This document shows, in pieces, positions 26,401 through 38,400 of a DNA stretch of 64,000 nt (positions within the stretch are counted from its first letter, which is position 1; each line of letters begins with the position of its first letter). The translations under genes and the position numbers were made by a program. The stretch is taken from assembly GCA_964036295.1 (NCBI GenBank), contig OZ038462.1, forward strand, positions 25,059,863-25,123,862, written 5' to 3'. The stretch is from Plumapathes pennacea (taxonomy: Eukaryota > Cnidaria > Anthozoa > Antipatharia > Myriopathidae). The notes beneath the pieces were generated by a model. The model was given only the letters and a program-made list of their open reading frames with translations, was not told the origin of the DNA and did not search any database.

Positions 26401-29400
26401 TTTCTCGTACATCTTCCCTCTTCTCGTGTCCACTTTTATCTTCCTTACGGTTTTGTTTTAGCAATGCACTGGTATACCTTTTTGCTTTGCATGGGGAGCA
26501 AAGCATACTACTAACTTATGCGCTTTTTTTCCCCTTCTGATTACTCTATATACAGCCAACTCTCTATTAACGGACACCCCTCTAAGACGCCGGACACCTA
26601 ACCTTTCTTCAGTCATTTACTCTGAACTGAACTCTCTTAAGACGGACACCTCTCTAAAACGGACAGTTGAAGCTGATCTCGAGGGCGTCCGTCTTGGAGG
26701 GAGTTGACTGTATTACTCTATTTTTGTTGTAACTATGGAGACCATACGCCATAACACACCTTGCTTCTTCTTCGTCAAGTCTTAGCAAAAAAGCGTCCCA
26801 TCTTCCCTGCAGCAAGTCAACATCGTCCTTGACCGCGTTCCTTTTGTCCTTGCCAATAGAATCATCAACAGCCAGATCGTTACCAAACTGCATGGTGTCC
26901 TTAAAAACAGGCTCCATTCGTGCAAACCCAGACTTCAAATCCTAAAAACATAAATGATTAAAAGACTTGAGATGAAGCATTTTGGCAAACAAGCTCCAAA
27001 TGTGGAGCGGAAGCAGGGCATTAGCTTTTATCTCGTTGGGTCTGAGTCAAACTCAGACCTACATTCACTCAAAACTATTTGCAGACAAACTTTCCATTTC
27101 ATAATTCCCATAGCGGATGATAATCTTGGCACTTCCTTATGATGAACGTTCTAGCTAGCCTGAGATAAGACGGCGCTGCGCTCTTCCGTTTTTTCTTGCA
27201 CCCTGTCATTTTTCCCCAGCGCCTTTAAATTTCCAAGTGCTTTTCGGCATAATGCGAACTTGAAATTATGGAAAAGCTTCAAAGTAAGAGCCGGGTGGGT
27301 CGAATGAAAATCTGGTAGTGTTTTACGTACCTTGACAGTCTTGAGTCTGAATTCAACCTCCTCCAGTGTCTCGGGGTTCTCACTTTGGTCCAGCTTTGTA
27401 CCCGCCCCATCAAGACCCCTGTGGATAGCGAGAGTCCGGTTCTCCCACTCCGCCAGTTTTTCTTCACCAATCTGGGATTGTTGTTGTGCTGAAAGAGCAT
27501 CCAATCTAACGCACACAACCAGAAAGACAACAATTCAACATGCGGTTACTTAAACCTTCGCACAATCAACCGCTATACATACGAATGATGATACCAAACG
27601 ACGCATCACAGAAACAAATTAACTGATGCATGATGGGACGTAATGATTGAGTATACAACGATTGCAGGTAGTGACGTCATCACAAACCTGTCCATCAATT
27701 GTTGTGTACTTTCTTCCAGACTTTTGTGTTCCTGTTCCATTTGGTCCACTTCTTTCTCCACCATGGCCTTTTCACCTTCATTCAACAAATCGTCTTCGTG
27801 CAGTTGGTGGCCAAATTCTATTGCGTCCTGAATTTCAGGCTCTGACTGCTGCAGGGTATCGCGACATTCCTAATACAAACGAGCGAAAATTATGAGAAAT
27901 CTTGATCTTTACTAAGATGCCACGTAGCTACCAAATATGGACATTTTATATCACAGTGCACACGAGCCTCTATAAATACGACCGAGTTCGAGAAAATATA
28001 ATTTCATACATGAGGATCTGCAAATAACGAAATGAAGCCTTGCCAAAGTCTGTAAAAGTTAATGAACAATTACAGCCAATCTGATATTCTTAGACCACGT
28101 TTACACTAGAGCAAATGCTTCCGGATTCATCCGCATTCAAAGTATTCAGATTCGTAAACGTCACATTACATGGGTAATTCGGATTTGTAGTATCCGAATA
28201 CAGTGTTTCACTTTAGATTCCGGAAACAAAAGTTTCCGAAGTCGTGAAAAAACCGGAGTATTTTGCTTACGGATTCTTGCGTGTAAACAGGAAGAAGGAA
28301 TCCGGGACCAAAACTTTTGCTCCATTGTAAACGTAGTCTGATCATCGAGAAGCACTAATACCTTCACTTGTTCTACACGATCTTCCAGTTCCTCTTGGTC
28401 CATTGGCGTTGGTTTGGATTTTTCCTCATTGACCTTGACTCGGATCTTGATCAAAATAATGTACACAGCATCCTTCTTTACTGTCCACTGCTCAAGTTTT
28501 TCGATCTTGTCTTTTCGGCACTGTTCATCCAACTTGTAAAGCCTTCAGAAGGACAAAAGACGTTTCAACACGAAAACAAACTTAGTGTCATGTGACTGAT
28601 AAAATAACTGCCTGTATAATAGATCATTCACATCCTGGGGTTTATATGGAGGGCATACGGGGGGGGGGGGGGGGGGGGGGTCGTAAAGCGGACATTGTTA
28701 CCAGTTTTCCTCTAATCCAACAATGTAAACTTTGTTCTTATCATAAAGCGGTTTTCGGATGACCGAAAGTAATCGTGTGATTACTCTGGTTTTACGTTTC
28801 TCAATTGGCCCAAACAAGCTTGGCTGCATTCTCGGCCAATCAGTAACAAAACCAAAACCCGATTTCGATTTCCTCCCAAAAGCAAATGGATTACGTTTTA
28901 TCACAGTGCTGATTGGCTTCTTCTTCAAATAAAACCAAACGCAGGTTACTGATGACTTCTGATTGGTTGAAAATGTTCTCTAACTTACAGTCTGTGATTG
29001 GTGGCATAATTACTTTGGGTGTGGTTTTCAAAGGTTTTCGGAAAGCCGCTCTAAGGCAAAGAATTTAACCCTTTTACTCCTGAGAACGATCAACTTCAAT
29101 TTTCTCCTTCAGTTTTTCAGGAGAGATATATCATATATCATACTGTATGGAGAATTTGCTACTTGATAGTTTGCTCAGATGAAAGCTGATTGGTCTATCA
29201 ATTCTCACTACATCACTCATACATTTTCTTCTTGAATGGTTGGGAGAATTCTTATTATGGGCTCAGGAGTGAAAGGGTTAAGATGGCAATCTGGTACTTT
29301 TAGGTCCTCGCGACGCTATAAGTTTCTGTCTTAGCCACATCGGATCAAACACAACATTTGACTAGTCAGCATTTTGTAATCTTAAGCAGAACACTTACAC

Positions 29401-32400
29401 ATCTTGATGCTCCCCGATGGCAATCTTTAGATTCCCAAACCCATCACGGAGTTCTATGATATCTTTCCGTACGAGATCTTTATCATGTTTTGGAAGCTGA
29501 TCGTCTCCCACCAAATTTTCCCCGAACGAGAAACCCTCTTGGAGGTCCGGTACGCAGTCAGTAATAGCGTCTGAACATTCCTATTAAGAAAAAGAACCGG
29601 GATAAACACATCACATATTTTTGTTCTCACAGTGTACAAACGTAGAATGCATTAACGCCGGAAAAATGTGTCGGCTTATTTACATATCACTTTCTGTGGA
29701 CAGCCTTTCTTAGTAGCATGAGCGGTAGGAAGAAGTGGCTCTTTTTGTAACTCAAGTTTTGATTTCTTAGTTATATCAAGCTTACATGCAGTTATAACGT
29801 TTTGGTGTTAATGTCACTCTATATCACGACCTGTTCTCTCACCTTTGCCATTTTACGATGTTCTTTGATGTCGTTGGGTTTTTTGGGCAAGTCCTGTTTT
29901 TTGAGTTTGTTGAACTTTCCTTGAATTTCTTTTAGTGCTGCGCCGAGTTTTTCATGTGTTTTATTCCAGTCATCCATTTTTTCTTTCCTTGCAAATTCCT
30001 TTTCCAGGGCTCGGAGGCTGCCAATAAAGGAGAATGTGTGAGCCAAAACAAACAACAACAAAAGCTCCAGCAGTAATCCAAAAGCTGAGCAAGCGTTTCC
30101 GTAGGTTTCTGAGCACGAACAAGGACTTTCGATTTTTGACTGAGCAAAAATTGAGGAGAGCACAAAACGGACGCCAAGGGGGAGGGGGGGGGAGGGGGGA
30201 GGGGGGAGGAGAGTTTCCTTTTCCTCTCCCCCTTCTCCGCTCGCCCCAATTTTCGCGTGGCCGAAAATCGGAAAAAATCGTCGAATGCTCTTCGTATCGA
30301 GGGAAAACGCTTGCTACGCAGCCCATCCAAAGTTCAAGTTACCGCTCTTGCTCGTCATCTATGTCATCCTTGACTTTGTCATGTTCCTCCTGCAGACTCG
30401 CCAATCCCCGACTAATCTGATCTTTCTCCTCTTCATCAAAGATGTCATCGTCCATGATTTCACGACCGAACAGCAGAGCATCTTTCATAAGGGGATCCGC
30501 CGCCTTCAGATCGCTAGAGCATTCCTGAGAAAGATGCAACAAATCACGCGGATCAGTCACAGCTGGTAACCGTGTAAATACGTTTATGACGTCACTTCCG
30601 GTCAGCGTTTGTCGCCATTGCTATGTAACTCGAAGTAAAATTTCGCCTCGTGTGCAACCCGCATTTTCCTTGTGCAAAACTTAAGTAAGAGAGAATGCAA
30701 TCACCTAACTTATAGTTGAGTATTGAGGCCTGGTATTGAGTTTCTTGGCTACGTCTCGAGGTTTTACGAGCGTTACACTGAACTACACTTCACATTTTTG
30801 ACAATGACCATTGGCTCATTAATAAGCTGACCGCACGGCCGAAAAATGTATTTCCGTGGTGTCGTTACAGCTGTAAATTAATAATTAGCTGCTTAGAGTG
30901 CAGCCGTACCTCCACAGCGTCTTGCTGTTCCTTGAGTTCGTCGGAGTCATTTGGAGACCCCTTGGCCGTCACATCGTTTAGTTTTGATGAACAGGCCGAA
31001 AGTATGTCATTAATTGCCTCTCTTTTCTCTTTCAACGGACGAAGTTTCTCCTCTTTTTCCTCCTCCCTGGTAAATGGATCACAAATGTGTAAAACATATT
31101 ACACTCCTCGCCTTATTACAAACAGAATAGCAGCAGTACCCATATATAATGACAGACATAGTATAATATTGAAGTTCGCTATAAGATTTATACGTTTCAA
31201 GATTTGGCAGACAAAGTTATTTGGCTGTATTGCCAAATTGTAAACGATGAAAAAGTTCACTAGAAATTCTCGGCCAGTGGTGGTCACTCCTGGTAATGTT
31301 TCATTATCCTAATACTGGTCAATGAATTTTAAATTTCTCAAGAACAGCAGGATTACCGAAAGGTGAGCCTACCTATTTTGATTAGCTCTGAAAAATTTAG
31401 TCGGACGAATTCATAGACTATGTATGTACATGTAGTATCTAAATTACCCAGCATGCAATTAGGTCTCACCTGTCTAAGTCGCTGGAATCGAGATGGTACA
31501 CGTCAGGTACAGACTGAACAGTTTCTGTTTCAGCCGCCTGGAGCGGAGACATAATAACAAAGACGCATGAGTGATACTAATAACAGCTTCAACATATAAC
31601 GCCGGCACTACTACCACTCCCATCATTCTCCGTTGCCACGACCACAACTGCTGTTGCTAGTTCTATCAGGCCACAACTACAGGAATACGGGAAGAAGCAA
31701 AGTACACCCTCACAAAAGCCACCGTTGCTGCTAAAATCATATCGGACAACTAGAGGTAAATCGGCAGAAGCAAAGCTGTAGCAGCATCACTTCCACTGTT
31801 GTTGCTGCCGTTGCGGCTATGACCTGCACTACAGTTGTCAATAAATCCGTCCCGCTCAACTCTCGAAACTCACTTGAATTACCACAGGAGGCTCAACTGG
31901 ATCCACGGTGCCTTCGCCTGCCAAATTCTCCAACCTGAGTAGAAACGAATCGGCCATAATATTTCAAAAAATACATTTCATCTGCTAGGATCAGTGCACC
32001 GACAAATGCTTAACGATACAAGAGATACAGAAAAAATGAGAGATGATGATTTTAATCTGTGAAAATTAAAGCAATGTTTAATGACTTGGAGTAACGTACT
32101 AGGTTGTACGTATATGGTTTATCCATAAGCACCAACATATCAAGTCACTCCAGCCAACACTTACTCTATTTGCTTCTCAAATGCTTTGCTGCGCAGGTCG
32201 TTCCACTCACGGTGCAGCTCTTGCAGCGTGTCCTCCAGCATCATAGCGTCATCTTCCTCTACAGATTCGTACGCGCACAAGTCATTTACACCTTTTACTG
32301 CGTCGTTCACTTCGTCTTGTTTATCCTCCAGTTCACGCATGGTTTGCTGCAAATGGTTTACAATTAATTTATTAACAGACAAGTAAAACAAAAAGTGTAA

Positions 32401-35400
32401 ACGGGGATCCTCTAGGAAAAAAATTGAGAACACTTGCTGGGATCACCTGCCAATATCTTGCTATGTAAAAATGAGAATTGCAAAAAAGAAATGGGGCAAA
32501 TAAAGAAAGGCTATACAATACACAGTCAATATTTTCCCTTTTAATGCAAATCTTAGCGACCTAATGCTAACCTGACTAGATATTTTCAGCACAGTGCGGG
32601 AAAGAATTAGTTATGACAAGTATGTTAACCCACCTGATGGCCTTGCAGTTCTCTCTTGGCCACAGCACGATTCTTCACCCGACCTCTTGCCTGTACCTCT
32701 TCTCGTACCCTTCTGATCCACTCCAAGAGATGTATCATTTGCTGCTCACGCGGTGAAACCAGGGCACGGCGACACCTGTAATGAATACTCACACTTAGAT
32801 ATCCAGAGATTATCAACTACTGACAGTTAGATATCCTGAGATTATCAACCACTGATACTTTGGTATCCAGATGTTCCCGGAATGTCAGTTCTTACTCCAC
32901 TGAAGGGCTAACGCTCGGATCGTCAACTTAAACCACACTTACGGCATTAAGCTTACCCACAACAACCTTTAGTTGATACATGATACCGGCATATGAATAA
33001 GAAATACAATTTAGCTGTACCTTTTGTTAAACCTCTCGGCAAAAACGCTGAGTTTCTCCCATCGCTCTTTCAGAGCCACCAACTCGTTCTGCACTTCCGC
33101 GCGCTGCAACTCGTCCACGCGGTTGCTCGCAAGGATGGCGCGCCCCTTGTCCGCCACGCCCTGCACGTCATCATGGTGATTTGCAATGTCTTCCATCAGT
33201 TTCTACATGACGTCAAACGAAAGGGTCGAAACTGTTTAGAGGTGTTCACAAATACTAATCCGTTGTCAATTGAGTTTATTTCAAAACGAAGTCTAAGGCA
33301 AATCCTTTCTTTCGAAAATTAGTTTTCACATTCATGCGAAATCAAACTCATTTTCATAAGAAAAGTTTCGCAATAGGGCCTCGTTTTAAAACAAAGGCAA
33401 CAGCCATTTCCGACGGAAATTGCCTATAGATCCTGTTGTTGCAACGTTAAAAACAACAATTACAACAACAACAGCAAAGAAAATAACAGTATCACGTAGC
33501 TTAGCAACAAAGCAAGGACAATTGTTTGCAGAACTTTTGAGGCAAAGCACTTTTTCACTGATTGGATTACCTCGGATGTTTTGAGGTCTTCCGACGGGTT
33601 GTCATAGCGACCGGAAGTGTCCAGTTTACTGGAGATCACGCTCTCATTCTGAGCAATGTACATGTTGACGTCATGAAGAGCCAGACGATACTCAGCCAGA
33701 TCATCCAGTTGCTAAAAAAGTAAACAAATACAAAATAGGCAAATATAAATAGTTATATATACAGAAAACTTAAGCAATGAGTAAAAAAAGGGGGGGGGGG
33801 GGGGGAAGTGACAGAGAAGAAAAGGTTTGCAACCACAAACGTAAAAGAAGAGGTTCTACTCACATCAAGTTTCCTCCTTTTGAATCTGCCTTGTGGTTTG
33901 TAGCCTTGCAATCCGTGAAACAGACCAGCAAGGTACATGATGATCAGCTTCTTATCAGGCTTGGGAACATCCACGTCTAAAGAAAGACAAAATTACAGAT
34001 TTGGTGACAGATCCAGGAAAACGACAGCGCCCTTTCTTAATGTTCCTAATTCTCTCGTCGCCTGACATTTTTGCTCTTTATTTACGGTTTTGCCTACTGT
34101 GGCTTGCGTAGCAAGCGTTCCCCTCGGTACGAAAAGCATACGACAATTTTTCCAATTTTGGGCGCGCAAAACTCGGAGCGAGCGCAAAAATTGGGGTAAG
34201 GGGGGGGGGGGGGGGGGGGGGAGGAGGCGAAGGAAGCGCGTTTCCTTCTCACCTCCCCGCCCCCTCCCCGCCCCCTCCCCGCCCCCTCCCCTTGCGTCCT
34301 TTTTGCGTTCGCCCCAATTTTCGCGCGGCTGAAGATCGAAAAAGTCGTCGTATGCGCTCAGAAGCCTACGCAAACGCTTGCTTCGCAGGCCAGGTTTTGC
34401 TCAGCTTGCTATTCTGTGGTTGTTACTGTTTCTCACTCACCCACAGGGTCCAGCAGTCGCGCCACGTTGAATTCCGCTTCAGCCGCTGCAAACGCGTGTT
34501 CAAGATTTGTACGGTTGTCGTTTTGCAGCAAGTCATCGAAATTAAAGAGGTCAGGCCTGCAACAAGAACGAGTAAATTTTATCAACAAATAAAGACCAAC
34601 TGAGGAAAACGTATATGTGTATGTACTGGTAAGGAAATAGCTTACTTGTGTGAATGTATGATGGCATTGAAGCCAAGACCATCTCTCCAGCTTGTGGTGA
34701 AATCCTTTAGCTTGACGACATCTTCATACCTAATTAGTGACAATGAAAATATGAATTTCTATAAACTAAGAGGTGGGCTACTGTAGTGACATCTTTTGCT
34801 TACCCTTCCATGACATTCTCACACCAGTTAAGAAGCTTCTTCTCCACTTCATAACTCTGGGAGCCTTTCTTGGTATCTGGAGCGTCAGGCTCCTGTATGA
34901 TGTGTTGCACCTACCAACGAAACAACCCAAAGCATGTACTTCACTTCAATAAATTTAAGGATAGCAATTGCCATTTTTAGAGCTACATACTTGGAAGCGA
35001 AGGATTATACTCCAGACTAAACCGAGTATTGAGGTGGTTTTCCCATCCACAATGTCGTGCTGATTGATTCCAACAATCTTTACCTGTATAAAAGTACAAA
35101 CAATAACGTAAAGGCAAACATGCTAAGGGTGCGCATGCGTCAGGTTGGATCTATTCCGGAATAGGAGTAGCGACACTGATTAATAAAATATTTTGCTTTG
35201 GAGCTGAATTATGTCGAGATGTATCAGGAGCTGTTCGAAATGTCCGCTTGAAGGTTTTGAAAACAATCCCGAAAAAAAAAATGTCCCCAGAGCAAGCAAA
35301 ACTTTGGATCATTTTAGCTATTCCTATTCCGGAATACGATCACTCGAACGCGCCCTAAATCAACAAAATGTCGATGTGGGGCAGCTAAACGTCGTTAAAG

Positions 35401-38400
35401 AAGTTTAGGCTGACGTGATAAAGAATGCGCCGACAGAAAGAGGAAAGTTTATACGTACCCCGTTCTTGTTCAACACGTCGAGTGCAGTGCTCACATTATT
35501 CAGCTTGTGCAGACGCATTTTCCCTTTCTCTCGCCTCTGAGAAGACACGTTTTTGTTTTTTTCAAAAATTAAAAGGGGTCTACAGACGTTATGAAACATT
35601 ACGAGAAAGAAAAGAGGAGAAACAAGGGATATAACAATAGAGGGAAACTTTTCCAGACACAAACAGACAGATATCACAAAAAGGAAATTTGTGGCAGAAA
35701 TACAGAAACACGAAAAGTCAGGAAATAGAAAGACAAAACAGTCAGAGGGAACAAATGAAAAAATAGTAAAGGCGGGAGGGGAAAAAGGTGATTGAATGGC
35801 AAGAAAAGCAAAGGTAAGGAAGAACGGGAATATAATTTAAAGTTAAGAAAGAAAACGCGGCTGGGAATATCTAAAGAAGACAAAGTGCGATTTACATGCA
35901 GGAATCAAGGCAGCTCAGTGAAGCGAATCAAAGACTGATTGATGGGTTATTTACCATAGGAACTCCCAACATAACTTCCAGCAGCGACAAAAGCACGTGA
36001 CCATCCTGCAGGTCGTGAATCAGATCTTTGATCTCCGCGGGGGGCACCGCCTTGAAATAAATAATAACTCATTAACTTATATTATGCTAATTTTATGGTT
36101 CACGGCCAAAGGCTAAGACCTAAATAATAAATTTATGCGAAGTTAATTATGCATGACGTCATAGCGCGAGCATTTGGCCGTAAAGCGGTCAATATTTTCA
36201 CGCTAAATAGCGTCACGGAGACAAATTAAAGCATCGTTTCGATTGATGATATGTAAAGTAAGTCTTGTTTGAAAGAAAGTTATCGTTTCTGTTTTCAGAA
36301 TTTTGGTTTGAAAAGGTGCAAAATGAAGTGTCGTGTTGTTAAACGGCAAAATTTTAGTGGCAGACTTTAGAATTTTGTAATTATGGAACGACAGTCTTGA
36401 TAAATTTATCCAGTTTGCTTCTGGTGGTGAAAGTAACACAGTGAATAGTTTCCTCTACCTTCCATTTCGATTTACGTTCAACTGGTTTGTGCCGCACGAA
36501 CGGTTTCTTCGACGTGAATCCGAAACATGCAGCATCGAAAGACGACAAGAAGAATCGAAACCACAACACCACACAAGATATTGAAAAGTTTACTTTTTAT
36601 ATTTCGCGCGGAGCAATTTGTTGCCATAGTTACTATACTGGCAGCCGCGGCCAAATCGCGGGCGCGAACTTTCATGACGTCATGTACAAATTCAAGACTG
36701 CTTCCGATTTGCCGACAGGCCGTGAACCATAAATTTAAAGTTAGGATCAATAGCATATACTGCGAATGATCTAATAAGCCCCGCCTCCCCTTTACAAGGT
36801 CGTTTCTTTTAAAATAAACGCCCCTCTCTAATAACCCCCACCCCCAAAGTTCAGAGAGAAACAAGACAAACGACGCAGCGTTAGATTCTTGGTGATGCAT
36901 ATTTGAACTTTACATTTTGTTGTAATCTCATCTTTTTAAGGCCCTCCCCATTTATGCCTGCTGACTTGAAAAACCACAACTATATAAACAAGGTTTTGCC
37001 TGCGTAAAACTTGTAAAGCCGGTTTTACTTAAAACTTGTGCTGATCAAATGCAAATTTACGGACTCAAGAAACCACAACTGTATACAAGGTTTGATAACC
37101 TGCGCTGTGTGTGAAACTTGTAAAGTGTTCTTTATTTGAATCCATCTTATCCAGTGAGACTTTGTGAATTCTCCGCCAGCAAGCTACCTAGACCTGAAAA
37201 CCGGTGGTAAAACTTGCATACAACACAATCTCCTAACTAAAATAAAATAGCTGATAGCTAGTACTCTACCGGACTCACCTTTGCAAGTTGTGCGTTTATC
37301 CATTTTGTGAAGGTCTTCTTGTGAATTTCTTCTCTTTCTCCTGTTAAAGAAAAAATGTTAGCAGTTTGTTCACACAAGGATCAGGCGACGAAAAAAATCA
37401 TTGAAATTGTTGTTGTTGTTGTTGTTGTTGTTGTTTTTAATTGCAAATTGGGCAAAACTTAAGCAAGGGCTAACTTTGAATGACAGAACTCCTAAAATGT
37501 GTCCGAGTTGAATACGCACCCGTGTTTATATGAAATGCAATAAGGACAATGCTTGCCGCATATAATAGCTTGTTAGAAAGCGGACTTCTTTATTCCAAGG
37601 CCCACTTAAGGCCCTGGTCGTATTTGTGACTTTGACGGCAATAATGTTGGCATTTACAACTTCTTAAGTGCAAATGGCAAAAATTTGTCGCCGGCGAATA
37701 TATCGGTGAGTCGCTACTAAGCTTCGTCCTAAGTCGGCGTTTTTTGAATCTGGATGTTTAGTCTAATGCGACTGGGCCCATACTGTGATGTAAGTTTTAA
37801 ATAATTATTGTCAGAATTTGTATCAAAAACCACACGTGAATCATCTGACAAAAGTCCTCCTGGTAATTGCTCGTAAGGCCGAGTTGGCGTTATGATAGAC
37901 CGCGGAATTGATTACTGAAAAAAACACATTTCCGATAATTAATTGTAAATTCCTCCTGGGTAGTTGCGTGTGCATGAAACAAATATATGCAAAGCCGCAC
38001 TGAAAGAAAAGAAACGCGACAAACTACCACAAATAGAAACTGACTAAACACGCAGATAAACAATAATTTATAAATTAAACAAATTACCGCAATGTATCCG
38101 ACAGTTTATTCATAGCTGTGCCGAATGATAGAACATTACTATGCAGTTGCTAGGTACTAGTTAGACACTGTTTGTCATCCCCCCCCCCCCCCCCCCCCCC
38201 GCACAGGTTTGTCGCACAACCGCCAAGATTCGAAAGGCTGTTGTTGTGTTCAGAATTCTAAGCCGAATCACTGGACCGTCCCTCGAACAAAAACGAATGC
38301 AAATGAAAATTCCCCACAAAATATTTCATTATTGTAAAATTGCATGTAGTTTGTTCTGGAAGTTTTTTTTAACTCTCGCGAAATGACGCTGTGTAAGTCC

